Of a stretch of DNA of 64,000 bases, positions 1 to 9,195 are shown piece after piece. The notes under the pieces were generated by a model. The model had not been told where the DNA came from. It worked only from the letters and a program-made list of their open reading frames with translations, and did no database searches. The DNA comes from Fluviicola chungangensis (GTDB lineage: Bacteria > Bacteroidota > Bacteroidia > Flavobacteriales_D > Crocinitomicaceae), in assembly GCF_007558725.1 (NCBI RefSeq), contig NZ_VLPL01000011.1:62001-126000 (forward strand), given 5' to 3'. The translations under genes were made by a program, and so were the position numbers. How positions within the stretch are numbered: position 1 is the stretch's first letter; each line of letters begins with the position of its first letter.

Positions 1-6
1 GTGTGA
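1..6 (+). CDS. rpsJ: rpsJ (S10) 3' end, last codon and stop (tentative)
   Basis: The window opens with a GTG codon followed by TGA. Bacteroidota S10 proteins commonly end in Val, and rpsJ normally precedes rplC in the S10 cluster, so these six bases are probably the last codon and stop of rpsJ. This rests on gene order and two codons only; the body of the gene lies outside the window. Confidence 0.35.
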   Translation: M

Positions 7-8
7 AT

Positions 9-37
9 GTGGGCTTGCGATTAATCGCAAGCTCCAC
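9..37 (+). other. stem-loop between rpsJ and rplC
   Basis: A perfect 20-bp palindrome (13-32, centred on TTAA) is extended by GTGG/CCAC with one bulged T. No T-run follows, so it is not an obvious intrinsic terminator. It may be an mRNA processing or pausing element, or a ribosomal protein binding site ahead of L3/L4; the role is inference. Confidence 0.5.
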
Positions 38-91
38 TGATCACAGAAGAATACATCACTTTAATAATTTATAATTTATAATTAGTAAAGT

Positions 92-706
92 ATGCCTGGA
101 ATTATTGGTAAAAAAATCGGAATGACTAGCGTCTACAGTGCCGAGGGTAAGGCAACACCATGCACAGTAATAGAAGCTGGTCCTTGTGTAGTAACTCAGG
201 TTAAAACACAAGATCGAGATGGGTACGAGGCAATTCAATTGGGATTTGGAGAGCGTAAAGAAAAAAACACTCCGAATGCATTGAAAGGTCATTTCAAAAA
301 AGCAAAAACGACACCAAAATCTAAATTGGTTGAGTTTAAAGGTTTTGACGGACTTAATCTTGGGGATGTAGTTGACGCAACAATCTTTGAAGAAGGAGAA
401 TTTGTTGGAGTAGCTGGAACATCTAAAGGAAAAGGTTTTCAAGGGGTTGTAAAACGTCATGGTTTCGGTGGAGTTGGTCAATCAACACACGGTCAGCATA
501 ACCGTTTGCGTGCTCCCGGTTCAATTGGTGCTTGTTCATACCCTGCACGTGTATTCAAAGGAATGCGCATGGCTGGTCAGACAGGTAACAAACGCGTAAC
601 AGTAGAGAACTTAGAAGTATTGCGTGTTTTGGCTGACAAAAATTTAATCGTAGTAAAAGGTTCTATTCCAGGACCTAAAGGTTCAACCGTAACAATTGAG
701 AAATAA
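92..706 (+). CDS. rplC: 50S ribosomal protein L3
   Basis: Large-subunit protein that binds 23S rRNA early in assembly and reaches toward the peptidyl transferase centre. The 204-residue length is normal for L3. The N-terminus [12 protein letters not shown], the central glycine-rich [17 protein letters not shown] loop and the GSIG...FKGMRMAGQ segment are all typical. The start is the only ATG near the beginning of homology. The stop overlaps the rplD start (TAATG), pointing to coupled translation. First complete gene of the cluster here. Confidence 0.97.
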   Translation: MPGIIGKKIGMTSVYSAEGKATPCTVIEAGPCVVTQVKTQDRDGYEAIQLGFGERKEKNTPNALKGHFKKAKTTPKSKLVEFKGFDGLNLGDVVDATIFEEGEFVGVAGTSKGKGFQGVVKRHGFGGVGQSTHGQHNRLRAPGSIGACSYPARVFKGMRMAGQTGNKRVTVENLEVLRVLADKNLIVVKGSIPGPKGSTVTIEK

Positions 707-1332
707 TGGAAGTAAAAGTAATTGATAGCAAAGGAAAGGCTACTTCCAAAAAGGTAACCTTATCGGAGACAATCTTTGGAATTGAGCCAAACGATCACGC
801 AATTTATTTAGATGTGAAGCAACACTTGGCAAATCGTCGCCAGGGAACTCACAAATCAAAAGAGCGTAACGAAGTAGCAGGATCTACCAGAAAATTGAAA
901 AAACAAAAAGGAACGGGTGGAGCTCGTGCCGGTAGTGTTAAATCTGGTACACGTGTAGGAGGTGGACGTATTTTCGGACCACGCCCGCGTAACTATCACT
1001 TCAAATTGAATATCAAATTAAAGCGTTTGGCACGTAAATCTGCTTTCGCATACAAAGCAAAATTGGATTCAATTGTCGTTTTAGAAGATGTAGCTCTAGC
1101 AACACCAAAAACAGCAGAATTCAAATCGATGTTATCGAACTTGAACTTGTTAAACGAGAAGGTGTTGATGATCGTAGGAGCAGGTAATGACAATGTTTAC
1201 TTGTCTTCACGTAACTTACAACGCGTTAAAGTTGTATCTGCTGATTCCGTTAACACATACGATGTGTTGAACGCGAAGAAAGTCGTATTAACAGAAAGTT
1301 CAATCGAAGTAATCGAAAAGATTCTAAACTAA
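706..1332 (+). CDS. rplD: 50S ribosomal protein L4
   Basis: Binds domain I of 23S rRNA, with a loop lining the exit tunnel; in enterobacteria L4 also represses its own operon, which is not shown here. The 208-residue protein carries the L4 core with the basic loop KQKGTGGARAGSVKSGTRVGGG near residues 66-87 and GPRPRNYHFKLN after it. The ATG overlaps the rplC stop by one base, and rplW begins just after its stop. Confidence 0.97.
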   Translation: MEVKVIDSKGKATSKKVTLSETIFGIEPNDHAIYLDVKQHLANRRQGTHKSKERNEVAGSTRKLKKQKGTGGARAGSVKSGTRVGGGRIFGPRPRNYHFKLNIKLKRLARKSAFAYKAKLDSIVVLEDVALATPKTAEFKSMLSNLNLLNEKVLMIVGAGNDNVYLSSRNLQRVKVVSADSVNTYDVLNAKKVVLTESSIEVIEKILN

Positions 1333-1335
1333 TTG

Positions 1336-1632
1336 ATGATGAGTACAATTATCAAAAAGCCAATCATTACAGAAAAAGCAACTGCCGCTAATGATAACGG
1401 TAGCTTCGCTTTCGAAGTAGATCGCAAGGCGAATAAATTGGAAATAAAAAGCGCTGTCGAAAAGATGTACGGAGTTCACGTAGTGAATGTACGCACACTC
1501 ACTTATGGCGGTGGAAAATCCTCTACGAAATATACGAATAGAGGTGTCGTTGAGCAAAAAAGTCGCGTATGGAAAAAAGCCATCGTAACTGTTGCTGCAG
1601 GAGAAACGATTGATTTGTTTAATAATTTTTAA
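1336..1632 (+). CDS. rplW: 50S ribosomal protein L23
   Basis: L23 sits at the tunnel exit and is a docking site for trigger factor and the signal recognition particle. The protein of about 98 residues begins MMSTIIKKPIITEKA, and the IIKKPIITEKA motif is the family hallmark. Two ATG codons follow each other (1336 and 1339) after an in-frame TTG that abuts the rplD stop; an ATG is the more likely start, and the choice between the two cannot be settled from sequence. Confidence 0.95.
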   Translation: MMSTIIKKPIITEKATAANDNGSFAFEVDRKANKLEIKSAVEKMYGVHVVNVRTLTYGGGKSSTKYTNRGVVEQKSRVWKKAIVTVAAGETIDLFNNF

Positions 1633-1642
1633 GTAAAAACTG

Positions 1643-2467
1643 ATGGGTCTTAGAAAATTTCAGCCTATTACTCCAGGGCAAAGACACAAGATCAACAGTA
1701 CGTATGCTGAAGTAACAACCAATGTTCCTGAAAAGAGCTTGGTTGCGAAAAAAAGCAAGTCTGGTGGTCGTAACAATGATGGTCGTATGACCATGCGCTA
1801 CATCGGTGGTGGACACAAGCAAAAGTATCGTATCATTGACTTTAAACGCGATAAGCACGGAGTGCCTGCGGTAGTAAAGACAATTGAATACGATCCAAAC
1901 AGAACTGCGCGTATCGCATTGCTTTACTATGTGGATGGAGAGAAACGTTATATCGTTGCTCCTGAAGGATTGAAAGTTGGTGATACAGTTGTATCTGGTG
2001 CGGGTGCTGCTCCAAATGTTGGAAACGCATTATTTTTATCCGATGTTCCTCTTGGATCTGTGATCCATAACATCGAGTTGCAGCCTGGAAAAGGTGGTGC
2101 AATTGCTCGTGGAGCAGGAACATATGCTCAATTGAACGCTCGTGATGGTCGCTTTGCGATTATCAAATTGCCTTCTGGTGAGACTCGTATGATTTTGACT
2201 ACTTGTATGGCTACAATCGGAGCTGTATCGAATGGAGAACATTCATTAGTAGTTTCTGGGAAAGCTGGTCGCTCACGCTGGTTGGGTCGTCGTCCACGTG
2301 TACGTGGTGTTGTGATGAACCCGGTAGATCACCCGATGGGTGGTGGTGAAGGGCGTAACGCCGGTGGTCACCCTCGTTCTCGTAACGGTATGCCTGCTAA
2401 AGGATACAAAACGCGTTCGAAAAAGAAGTATTCAGATAAGTTTATCATCGAGAGAAGAAAGAAATAA
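1643..2467 (+). CDS. rplB: 50S ribosomal protein L2
   Basis: Needed for subunit association and close to the peptidyl transferase centre. The 274 residues match the family length. The C-terminal [16 protein letters not shown] segment, which holds the conserved histidine region, and the basic tail [19 protein letters not shown] are intact. It lies 10 bases after rplW and 3 before rpsS, inside the same operon. Confidence 0.98.
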   Translation: MGLRKFQPITPGQRHKINSTYAEVTTNVPEKSLVAKKSKSGGRNNDGRMTMRYIGGGHKQKYRIIDFKRDKHGVPAVVKTIEYDPNRTARIALLYYVDGEKRYIVAPEGLKVGDTVVSGAGAAPNVGNALFLSDVPLGSVIHNIELQPGKGGAIARGAGTYAQLNARDGRFAIIKLPSGETRMILTTCMATIGAVSNGEHSLVVSGKAGRSRWLGRRPRVRGVVMNPVDHPMGGGEGRNAGGHPRSRNGMPAKGYKTRSKKKYSDKFIIERRKK

Positions 2468-2470
2468 GGT

Positions 2471-2749
2471 ATGAGTCGTTCGTTGAAAAAACCACCTTTT
2501 GTACACTATAAGTTGACAAAACGAGTGGATGAAGCACAAGCAAGCGGAAGCAAAGCAGTTATCAAAACATGGTCACGCGCTTCCACAATCACTCCTGATA
2601 TGGTCGGGTTGACGTTTGCAGTGCATAACGGGAATAAGTTTATTCCTGTGTTTGTAACAGAGAACATGGTTGGACACAAGTTGGGTGAATTTTCACCTAC
2701 ACGTAACTTCCGTGGGCATGGTGCTAACAAAAAGGATAAAAAAAGATAG
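2471..2749 (+). CDS. rpsS: 30S ribosomal protein S19
   Basis: Small-subunit head protein that contacts 16S rRNA and S13. The 92 residues are standard length, starting [15 protein letters not shown] and carrying [16 protein letters not shown] near the end, both S19 signatures. It is three bases downstream of rplB, so probably co-translated. Confidence 0.97.
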   Translation: MSRSLKKPPFVHYKLTKRVDEAQASGSKAVIKTWSRASTITPDMVGLTFAVHNGNKFIPVFVTENMVGHKLGEFSPTRNFRGHGANKKDKKR

Positions 2750-2766
2750 TTTAAAATTCAAGTGAC

Positions 2767-3162
2767 ATGGGCGCTAGAAAGAAATTAAGAGCTGATAAAA
2801 TTAAAGAAGAGAATAAGTCAATAGCTTTCGCAAAGTTGAACAATTCTCCGATTTCTCCTCGTAAAATGAGATTGGTTGCAGATCTTGTACGTGGAGTTGA
2901 AGTAAACAAAGCTCTAAACATATTGCAACACAATGCGAAAGACGCATCGTTGAGTTTATCCAAGTTATTGCGTTCTGCAATTGCTAACTGGGAAGCTAAA
3001 AACGAAGGTAAGAGCATTGAGGATGAAAAATTAGTGGTGAAATCTATCGAAGTAGGTAGTGCAGGTATGTTGAAGCGTATTCAAACTGCTCCTCAAGGTA
3101 GAGCTTACCGAGTTCGTAAAAGATCAAACCACGTGACTATCGTAGTTGATGGTTCAAAATAA
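2767..3162 (+). CDS. rplV: 50S ribosomal protein L22
   Basis: Tunnel-wall protein contacting all 23S rRNA domains; its hairpin loop is a known macrolide-resistance site in the family. The 131-residue protein contains [14 protein letters not shown] near residue 30 and the C-terminal [17 protein letters not shown] hairpin. It is slightly longer than the E. coli protein (110) because of N-terminal and internal additions such as the [10 protein letters not shown] stretch. Confidence 0.96.
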   Translation: MGARKKLRADKIKEENKSIAFAKLNNSPISPRKMRLVADLVRGVEVNKALNILQHNAKDASLSLSKLLRSAIANWEAKNEGKSIEDEKLVVKSIEVGSAGMLKRIQTAPQGRAYRVRKRSNHVTIVVDGSK

Positions 3163-3173
3163 TTGTAAAGGAA

Positions 3174-3923
3174 ATGGGACAAAAGACGAATCCAATTGGT
3201 AATAGACTAGGTTTCATCCACGGATGGGAATCTAACTGGTACGGTGGAGATAACTACCGCGATAAAATCGTTGAAGACGATCAGATCCGCAAGTATCTTC
3301 ACGCTCGTTTATCCAGAGCAAGTATTTCGAAAATCATCATCGAGCGCACCCTCAAGCTCGTTACTGTAACAATCAACACGGCTCGTCCGGGTGTGATTAT
3401 CGGTAAAGGTGGTCAAGAAGTAGACAAATTGAAAGAAGAGTTAAAGAAATTGACGAAAAAAGAGATTCAAATCAACATTTTCGAAGTGAAACGTCCGGAA
3501 TTGGATGCTCGCTTGGTTGCTGATGGAATCGCTCGTCAGATTGAAGCTCGTATTTCATTCCGTCGCGCTATCAAGATGGCTATCGGTTCAACCATGAGAA
3601 TGGGTGCCGAAGGTATCAAAGTGAAAATTTCAGGTCGTTTGAATGGAGCTGAAATGGCTCGTTCAGAAATGTACAAAGATGGACGTACTCCGTTACATAC
3701 GTTCAGAGCTGATATCGATTATGCAGTAGGTGAGGCATTGACTACTTACGGTTTGATCGGGATCAAAGTATGGATCTGCAAAGGTGAAGTTTACGGTCGT
3801 CGTGATCTTTCTCCAAATGTTGGAATGGCTGCTCAGGGGGCTAAAGGTGGTGCGCCATCCGGAGACCGCGACAGAGGCAATCGCCGTCCGGCTGGAAAAG
3901 GTGGAAACCGTAAGAAGAAGTAA
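3174..3923 (+). CDS. rpsC: 30S ribosomal protein S3
   Basis: Lines the mRNA entry channel. The 249 residues start [16 protein letters not shown] type II KH domain has its GxxG loop in [13 protein letters not shown] near residue 75, and the S3 C-terminal domain follows. A low-complexity Gly/Arg/Lys tail of roughly 30 residues extends beyond the conserved domain and probably contacts RNA (inference). Confidence 0.97.
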   Translation: MGQKTNPIGNRLGFIHGWESNWYGGDNYRDKIVEDDQIRKYLHARLSRASISKIIIERTLKLVTVTINTARPGVIIGKGGQEVDKLKEELKKLTKKEIQINIFEVKRPELDARLVADGIARQIEARISFRRAIKMAIGSTMRMGAEGIKVKISGRLNGAEMARSEMYKDGRTPLHTFRADIDYAVGEALTTYGLIGIKVWICKGEVYGRRDLSPNVGMAAQGAKGGAPSGDRDRGNRRPAGKGGNRKKK

Positions 3924-3946
3924 AAACACATTAAAATTTTCAGAAG

Positions 3947-4375
3947 ATGTTATCTCCAAAGAGAACCAAATTTAGAAGAGTTCAAAAAGGTCGTAATCGT
4001 GGTGAAGCACAACGCGGATCAACAATTGCATTCGGATCTTTTGGACTGAAAACATTGGAGCCGGGATGGATTACATCACGCCAGATCGAAGCTTCCCGTA
4101 TCGCAGTTACGCGTTACATGAAGCGTGAAGGTAAGGTGTGGATCCGAATCTTCCCTGACAAACCGATCACATCGAAGCCTGCAGAGGTACGTATGGGTAA
4201 AGGTAAGGGAGCTCCTAGCCACTGGGTGGCAGTTGTAAGACCAGGTCGTATTATGTTCGAAGCGGATGGAGTTCCTTATGAAGTTGCTAAGGAAGCATTG
4301 CGTTTGGCAGCTCAAAAGCTACCGGTAAAATGCAAGTTCATTGTTCGTAACGATTATGTTGTACCGGGTAAATAA
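3947..4375 (+). CDS. rplP: 50S ribosomal protein L16
   Basis: Binds near the tRNA A site and central protuberance. The 142-residue protein begins [16 protein letters not shown] and carries [22 protein letters not shown], both family signatures. It sits between rpsC and rpmC in the usual order. Confidence 0.97.
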   Translation: MLSPKRTKFRRVQKGRNRGEAQRGSTIAFGSFGLKTLEPGWITSRQIEASRIAVTRYMKREGKVWIRIFPDKPITSKPAEVRMGKGKGAPSHWVAVVRPGRIMFEADGVPYEVAKEALRLAAQKLPVKCKFIVRNDYVVPGK

Positions 4376-4383
4376 TTGAAGGC

Positions 4384-4581
4384 ATGAAAAAGAAGGAAGA
4401 TTTAAGTAAACTTTCAGTTGAAGATTTGCAAAAGCAAATTGTAAGTGCAACAGAAGCACAAGCAAAATTGAAGTTGGGACACAAAGTTACTCCATTGGAA
4501 AATCCAATCGTAATCCGTAACAACCGCAAAGCTATTGCTCGTTTGAATACTGAATTAACAAAACGTCAGAATCAAGCCTAG
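4384..4581 (+). CDS. rpmC: 50S ribosomal protein L29
   Basis: Small two-helix protein near the tunnel exit next to L23. The 65 residues show the L29 pattern: [17 protein letters not shown], then a basic middle, then [16 protein letters not shown]. The TAG stop precedes rpsQ by 26 bases. Confidence 0.94.
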   Translation: MKKKEDLSKLSVEDLQKQIVSATEAQAKLKLGHKVTPLENPIVIRNNRKAIARLNTELTKRQNQA

Positions 4582-4607
4582 TGCTGGATTCGTTAAATAA
4601 GCTTCAA

Positions 4608-4865
4608 ATGGAAAAGCGTAATTTAAGAAAAGAACGTATCGGGACTGTTACCAGTGATAAGATGGAAAAATCTATCGTGGTTTCTGTAGAAAGAAAAGTA
4701 AAACACCCGAAGTATGGTAAGTTCGTGAAAAAAACTACTAAATTTGTGGCCCACGATGAAAATAACGACTGTAACATTGGTGACACCGTTAAGATCATGG
4801 AGACCCGTCCCTTGTCTAAGAACAAGAATTGGAGATTAGTAGAAATTTTAGAAAGAGCTAAATAA
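4608..4865 (+). CDS. rpsQ: 30S ribosomal protein S17
   Basis: Primary 16S rRNA binder with an OB fold. The ATG at 4608 gives 85 residues beginning [21 protein letters not shown], which matches the family. An in-frame GTG at 4581 would add nine residues unlike S17 and would overlap the rpmC stop, so I prefer the [18 protein letters not shown] and the [17 protein letters not shown] end are diagnostic. Confidence 0.95.
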   Translation: MEKRNLRKERIGTVTSDKMEKSIVVSVERKVKHPKYGKFVKKTTKFVAHDENNDCNIGDTVKIMETRPLSKNKNWRLVEILERAK

Positions 4866-4877
4866 TAATTAGTTGCA

Positions 4878-5246
4878 ATGATACAACAAGAATCAAGACT
4901 TGCAGTTGCAGATAACTCCGGAGCAAAAGAGGTGTTATGTATCCGCGTATTAGGTGGTACAAAACGTCGTTATGCTTCAGTAGGAGATAAAATCGTAGTA
5001 GCTGTTAAGAGCGCAATGCCCTCTGGAGCCGTAAAAAAAGGATCGGTTGCCAAGGCGGTTGTTGTAAGAACGCGTAAGGAGGTTCGCCGTCCGGATGGTT
5101 CTTACATTCGTTTCGATGATAACGCATGTGTTATCTTGAATCAGGCGGGGGAGATGAGAGGAACCCGTATTTTTGGACCAGTAGCTCGTGAGCTTCGTGA
5201 AAACAATTATATGAAAATTGTTTCACTTGCTCCCGAAGTACTTTAA
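4878..5246 (+). CDS. rplN: 50S ribosomal protein L14
   Basis: Forms part of an intersubunit bridge and is the docking site of the silencing factor RsfS in bacteria. The 122 residues equal the usual length. [19 protein letters not shown] at the start and the [13 protein letters not shown] segment near the end are hallmarks of the family. Confidence 0.98.
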   Translation: MIQQESRLAVADNSGAKEVLCIRVLGGTKRRYASVGDKIVVAVKSAMPSGAVKKGSVAKAVVVRTRKEVRRPDGSYIRFDDNACVILNQAGEMRGTRIFGPVARELRENNYMKIVSLAPEVL

Positions 5247-5260
5247 TCAGTAGTGAAGTC

Positions 5261-5578
5261 ATGCAAAAGAAATTACACATCAAAGTAGGCGACACTGTTA
5301 AAGTATTAAGCGGTGAGTCTAGAGGTCAGGAAGGAACAGTATTGACCATTGACAGAAACAAAGAACGTGCTACCGTAGGAGGTGTGAATGTGGTAAAACG
5401 CCACACGAAGCCTAGCGCGTCTGAACCACAAGGCGGAATCGTCGAAAAAGAAGGAAGTATTCATATTTCCAACTTAATGGTGGTTGTTAAAGGACAAGCG
5501 AGTCGCATCGGACGTAAGGAAAATGCGAAAGGTAAGTTAGTTCGTTATTCTAAAAAATCAGGAGAGGAGATCAAGTAA
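5261..5578 (+). CDS. rplX: 50S ribosomal protein L24
   Basis: Assembly-initiating 23S binder with a KOW motif near residues 6-34 ([18 protein letters not shown]). The 105-residue length is normal, and [11 protein letters not shown] matches the family. The final base of its TAA is the first base of the rplE ATG (TAATG), as also seen at rplC/rplD. Confidence 0.97.
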   Translation: MQKKLHIKVGDTVKVLSGESRGQEGTVLTIDRNKERATVGGVNVVKRHTKPSASEPQGGIVEKEGSIHISNLMVVVKGQASRIGRKENAKGKLVRYSKKSGEEIK

Positions 5579-6129
5579 TGAGTTATTCACCAAGATTAAA
5601 AAAGCAGTACAAGGAGGAAATCGTTCCTGCATTGACTGAGAAATTTGGGTACAAAACCATTATGCGTGTACCTAAGTTACAAAAAATTGTAATCAGCCAG
5701 GGATTGGGTGATGCAGTTGCTGATAAGAAAATCGTTGACAATGCGGTTGCAGATGTTTCTCGCATCGCGGGTCAAAAAGCAGTAGCTACGATATCTAAAA
5801 AAGACGTTTCCAACTTTAAATTGCGTAAAGGAATGCCAATCGGTACAAAAGTTACTTTACGTGGTGATAAGATGTACGACTTCCTGGATCGTTTTATTGC
5901 TGTTGCTTTACCTCGTACACGTGACTTCCGTGGAGTGAATCCAAAAGGATTTGACGGACGCGGAAACTTCAATTTGGGAGTTAAGGAGCATATCATTTTC
6001 CCTGAGATCGATATCGATAAGGTAAGTAAGATTTTAGGTATGGATATCACTTTTGTTACAACAGCTGAAAGCGACGAAGAAGGAAGAGCTTTGCTAGATG
6101 CCTTCGGATTCCCATTCATCAAAAAATAA
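5578..6129 (+). CDS. rplE: 50S ribosomal protein L5
   Basis: Binds 5S rRNA and contacts P-site tRNA. The 183 residues include [14 protein letters not shown], the [19 protein letters not shown] segment and [19 protein letters not shown], all L5 signatures. One-base overlap with rplX upstream; rpsN follows after four bases. Confidence 0.98.
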   Translation: MSYSPRLKKQYKEEIVPALTEKFGYKTIMRVPKLQKIVISQGLGDAVADKKIVDNAVADVSRIAGQKAVATISKKDVSNFKLRKGMPIGTKVTLRGDKMYDFLDRFIAVALPRTRDFRGVNPKGFDGRGNFNLGVKEHIIFPEIDIDKVSKILGMDITFVTTAESDEEGRALLDAFGFPFIKK

Positions 6130-6133
6130 GACA

Positions 6134-6403
6134 ATGGCTAAGGAATCAATGAAAGCGCGTGAGCGCAAAAGAGAAAAAATGGTAGCAAAATACGCAGCGA
6201 AAAGAGCTGAGTTGAAAGCTGCCGGAGATTGGGATGCATTGCAACAATTGCCAGCGAATTCTTCTAAGGTTCGTATGCACAATCGTTGTGGGTTGACTGG
6301 TCGTCCTCGTGGTTATATGCGTCAATTCGGTGTTTCACGTGTTACTTTCCGTGAAATGGCATTGGCTGGTAAAATCCCGGGAGTTAAAAAAGCAAGTTGG
6401 TAA
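6134..6403 (+). CDS. rpsN: 30S ribosomal protein S14, zinc-free form
   Basis: Small-subunit head protein. The ATG at 6134 gives 89 residues starting [16 protein letters not shown], the long S14 form. An earlier in-frame ATG at 6098 lies inside rplE and adds non-homologous residues. [19 protein letters not shown] is conserved, but there is only one cysteine and no CxxC pair, so this is the form that does not bind zinc. No second S14 gene is present here. Confidence 0.95.
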   Translation: MAKESMKARERKREKMVAKYAAKRAELKAAGDWDALQQLPANSSKVRMHNRCGLTGRPRGYMRQFGVSRVTFREMALAGKIPGVKKASW

Positions 6404-6408
6404 AAGTC

Positions 6409-6424
6409 TTCGTCAGTTGACGAA
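6409..6424 (+). other. short hairpin rpsN-rpsH
   Basis: TTCGTCA and TGACGAA are separated by two bases. The stem is short and no T-run follows, so it may be only an mRNA stability element. Confidence 0.3.
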
Positions 6425-6462
6425 TTGAAACTCTACCGAGTAATTAATAAAAGAAAAAGGAC

Positions 6463-6861
6463 ATGTATACAGATCCTATTGCAGATTATCTGACACGCAT
6501 TCGTAACGCGAATATGGCTCGTTTGAAGACAGTTGAAATTCCTGCTTCAAACACAAAAAAAGCAATTACAGCAATCTTGTTTGATCAAGGTTACATCGCG
6601 AATTACAAATTCGAAGAGGATGGAAAACAAGGTGTGATTAAAATCGCATTGAAATACAACCAGTCAACGAAGGTTCCTGCGATTACTAAAATCGAGCGTG
6701 CGTCTCGTCCAGGTCTTCGCAAGTACTCAGGTGCAGCAGAAATGCCACGTGTGTTGAATGGTTTGGGAATTGCTATCGTTTCCACTTCAAAAGGAGTGAT
6801 CACAGATAAAGAAGCAAGAAAAGAAAATGTAGGCGGAGAAGTTCTTTGCTACGTTTATTAA
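6463..6861 (+). CDS. rpsH: 30S ribosomal protein S8
   Basis: Central-domain 16S rRNA binder; in E. coli S8 is the translational repressor of the spc genes, which is not demonstrated here. The 132 residues start [17 protein letters not shown] and end [31 protein letters not shown], closely matching the family. It is followed by an unusually long gap before rplF. Confidence 0.97.
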   Translation: MYTDPIADYLTRIRNANMARLKTVEIPASNTKKAITAILFDQGYIANYKFEEDGKQGVIKIALKYNQSTKVPAITKIERASRPGLRKYSGAAEMPRVLNGLGIAIVSTSKGVITDKEARKENVGGEVLCYVY

Positions 6862-6871
6862 AAAGCATAAT

Positions 6872-6935
6872 TGGAAATTCAAAGAGGTGTCATTCTCGAT
6901 ACTTGCTAAGCAAACTCGAATTGACACTCTTTCCA
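6872..6935 (+). other. imperfect hairpin after rpsH
   Basis: AAAGAGGTGTCA (6881-6892) pairs with TGACACTCTTT (6922-6932) with one bulged G. The outer TGGAAA/TTTCCA and an inner TTGC/GCAA can extend the structure. There is no clean T-run, so termination is uncertain. Confidence 0.45.
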
Positions 6936-6994
6936 TTTTCAACTGTCAATTAGTAAAAACTAGAATGCAGATTTCTGATCGCTAGGTAAGCAAA

Positions 6995-7024
6995 AAGATA
7001 TGGGTCTTGACTCGTATCTTTTAT
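6995..7024 (+). terminator. terminator-like hairpin upstream of rplF
   Basis: A 12-bp stem (AAGATATGGGTC with GACTCGTATCTT, two G-T pairs) is flanked by an A-run on the left and TTATTGTTGT on the right. It looks like a weak intrinsic terminator or attenuator inside the spc genes. It overlaps the -33 half of a candidate promoter. Confidence 0.4.
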
Positions 7025-7037
7025 TGTTGTATCTTCG
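7007..7037 (+). promoter_or_regulatory. candidate internal promoter for rplF onward
   Basis: TTG, then 20 bases, then TATCTTCG, one mismatch from the phylum's TTG-N19-21-TAnnTTTG pattern. The -7 element ends 33 bases before the rplF ATG. Together with the preceding hairpin this suggests that rplF-onward can be transcribed separately. Confidence 0.45.
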
Positions 7038-7070
7038 CGCTCGTTTTCGTAATTCGTAATTAAATAAATA

Positions 7071-7628
7071 ATGTCAAGGATAGGTAAATCCCCAGTAACA
7101 ATCCCGAGTGGAGTTGAAGTAAAGGTGGACGGATCAGTTATCTCCGTAAAAGGATCCAAAGGTACATTGACACAGGACTTCGATACAGAAGCTGTTTCAA
7201 TCACTATCGAGGGATCTGTAATCACTTTAAGCCGCGCGTCTGATGCGCCGGACCATCGTTCTAAGCATGGTTTATACCGTGCATTGATTCAGAACATGGT
7301 TGTTGGTGTATCCGAAGGGTACAAGAAGGAATTAGAAGTAATCGGTGTAGGTTACCGTGCTACAGCAACAGGACAATCGTTGGAGTTAGCATTAGGTTAT
7401 TCTCACCCGATCATTATCGAACTCCCGAAAGAAATTAAGGTATCTGCAGATACTCAAAAAGGTAAAGCTCCGGTAGTGACTTTAGAGTCATTCGACAAGC
7501 AACTTTTGGGCCAGGCTGCTGCCAAAATTCGTTCCCTTCGTAAACCGGAGCCGTATAAAGGAAAAGGTATTCGCTTCATGGGCGAAGAGATTAGAAGAAA
7601 AGCTGGTAAATCTGCAGGTAAAAAATAA
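7071..7628 (+). CDS. rplF: 50S ribosomal protein L6
   Basis: Two-domain protein near the factor-binding site of the large subunit. The 185 residues begin [17 protein letters not shown]. The second domain carries [20 protein letters not shown] and ends [18 protein letters not shown], the strongest L6 motif. The gap upstream (about 210 bases) is the longest in the spc section. Confidence 0.98.
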   Translation: MSRIGKSPVTIPSGVEVKVDGSVISVKGSKGTLTQDFDTEAVSITIEGSVITLSRASDAPDHRSKHGLYRALIQNMVVGVSEGYKKELEVIGVGYRATATGQSLELALGYSHPIIIELPKEIKVSADTQKGKAPVVTLESFDKQLLGQAAAKIRSLRKPEPYKGKGIRFMGEEIRRKAGKSAGKK

Positions 7629-7639
7629 TTTTAGAAGTT

Positions 7640-7993
7640 ATGGCATTTAGTAAATTAAACAGAAGAGCAAAAATTAAGAGAAGAATCAGAAAGAAAATTT
7701 CTGGTACTACTTCAGTGCCTCGTCTTTCTGTATTTCGTTCAAACAAGCAAATTTATGCTCAGTTGATCGATGATACAAAAGGAGTTACATTGGCTGCTGC
7801 TTCTTCTTACAAAAACAAAGCTGCTGATAAGAAAAACAAATCTGAGCAAGCAGCAGTTGTAGGAAAAGAGATCGCTTCAAAAGCGGTAAAAGCTGGTGTG
7901 GAATCAGTAGTATTTGACCGTAACGGGTACTTGTACCACGGTCGTGTTAAATCATTGGCTGATTCAGCTAGAGAAGGAGGACTTAAATTTTAA
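7640..7993 (+). CDS. rplR: 50S ribosomal protein L18
   Basis: 5S rRNA binder of the central protuberance. The 117 residues include [19 protein letters not shown] near the N-terminus and the [21 protein letters not shown]-terminal region, both typical. It lies 11 bases after rplF and 5 before rpsE. Confidence 0.97.
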   Translation: MAFSKLNRRAKIKRRIRKKISGTTSVPRLSVFRSNKQIYAQLIDDTKGVTLAAASSYKNKAADKKNKSEQAAVVGKEIASKAVKAGVESVVFDRNGYLYHGRVKSLADSAREGGLKF

Positions 7994-7998
7994 TCATC

Positions 7999-8517
7999 AT
8001 GGCAGCAATTATAGGAAATAGAGTAAAAGCCTCAGATATTGAGCTTAAAGATAAATTGGTAGCTGTGAACCGTGTGACTAAAGTAACAAAAGGTGGTCGT
8101 ACGTTCAGTTTCTCAGCTATCGTAGTTGTTGGGGATGAAAACGGTATCGTTGGTCATGGTCTTGGTAAGGCAAAAGAAGTAACAGAAGCGATTACAAAAG
8201 GAATCGACGATGCGAAAAAGAACCTTATCAAAGTTCCGATCTTAAAAGGTACGGTTCCTCACGCTCAAAAAGGAAAATTCGGTGGAGCAGAAGTTTTATT
8301 GAAACCTGCAACAAATGGTACAGGAGTAATCGCCGGTGGTGCGATGCGTGCAGTATTGGAATCTGTAGGCGTTCACAACGTATTGGCAAAATCTCAAGGA
8401 TCATCCAATCCGCACAACGTAGTTAAAGCAACGATCAATGCATTGGCGTCTATGCGCGATGCAGCAGCTGTTGCTCGTCAACGTGGAATCAGTATGGACA
8501 AAGTGTTTAACGGTTAA
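7999..8517 (+). CDS. rpsE: 30S ribosomal protein S5
   Basis: Decoding-fidelity protein at the mRNA entry. The 172 residues contain the double-stranded RNA-binding-like domain [20 protein letters not shown] (from about residue 24) and the [13 protein letters not shown] helix, then the [16 protein letters not shown]-terminal domain. Normal gene order. Confidence 0.98.
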   Translation: MAAIIGNRVKASDIELKDKLVAVNRVTKVTKGGRTFSFSAIVVVGDENGIVGHGLGKAKEVTEAITKGIDDAKKNLIKVPILKGTVPHAQKGKFGGAEVLLKPATNGTGVIAGGAMRAVLESVGVHNVLAKSQGSSNPHNVVKATINALASMRDAAAVARQRGISMDKVFNG

Positions 8518-8528
8518 TAAAAAGTAGT

Positions 8529-8705
8529 ATGGCAACAATTAAAATAAAACAAGTTCGCAGTGCTATCAAACGTCCGGCTCGTCAAAAAGCGACAATCGAG
8601 GCGTTAGGATTTCGCCGTTTGAACCAGGTAATTGAGAAAGAGGCAACTCCGCAAATTCTTGGCATGATCAAGAAAGTAGCGCATATGGTAGAAGTTGTAG
8701 AATAA
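8529..8705 (+). CDS. rpmD: 50S ribosomal protein L30
   Basis: Translating from the ATG 11 bases after the rpsE stop gives 58 residues starting MATIKIKQVRSAI, with ARQKATIEALGFRRLNQV and ending HMVEVVE. This is the compact bacterial L30 and it occupies the expected slot between rpsE and rplO. The gene is short and easily missed by length cut-offs. Confidence 0.95.
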   Translation: MATIKIKQVRSAIKRPARQKATIEALGFRRLNQVIEKEATPQILGMIKKVAHMVEVVE

Positions 8706-8725
8706 TACTTTAAAACGAATTATCC

Positions 8726-9172
8726 ATGAATTTAAATAATTTAACACCTGCTAAAGGATCCGTTCTATCTGATAAGAGAATCGGTCGCGGACACGGTTCC
8801 GGTGGTGGTGGTACTGCTACGCGCGGTCACAAAGGAGCGAAATCCCGTTCCGGTTATTCTAAGAAAATTGGATTCGAAGGAGGACAAATGCCGTTACAAC
8901 GTCGTGTTCCTAAATTCGGATTCAAAAACATCAACAGAGTTGAATACAAAGCAATCAATTTGGATGCTATTCAATCGTTGGTTGAACGTAAGAATGTAAC
9001 TGATATTACTATCGAAGTACTTCGTGAAAACGGTTTGATATCTCGCAATGACCTGGTAAAAATCCTGGGTCGTGGAGAGCTTAAATCTAAAGTAACAGTA
9101 AGTGCTCACAAGTTTTCTTCTTCTGCAAAAGCAGGAATTGAGGCTCAAGGTGGTAGTATTTCAGAAATCTAA
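8726..9172 (+). CDS. rplO: 50S ribosomal protein L15
   Basis: Late-assembly large-subunit protein. The 148 residues start with LNNLTPAKGSVLSDKRIGRG and the glycine-rich GHGSGGGGTATRGHKGAKSRSG stretch, followed by FEGGQMPLQRRVPKFGF. The normal L15-SecY arrangement follows. Confidence 0.97.
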   Translation: MNLNNLTPAKGSVLSDKRIGRGHGSGGGGTATRGHKGAKSRSGYSKKIGFEGGQMPLQRRVPKFGFKNINRVEYKAINLDAIQSLVERKNVTDITIEVLRENGLISRNDLVKILGRGELKSKVTVSAHKFSSSAKAGIEAQGGSISEI

Positions 9173-9173
9173 T

Positions 9174-9181
9174 TAACTTTG
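9174..9181 (+). promoter_or_regulatory. possible -7 element before secY
   Basis: TAACTTTG fits TAnnTTTG and lies just after the rplO stop, 14 bases before the secY ATG. No TTG is found at the expected -33 distance, so this is a weak call. Confidence 0.3.
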
Positions 9182-9195
9182 CCGACATTTTTTTT

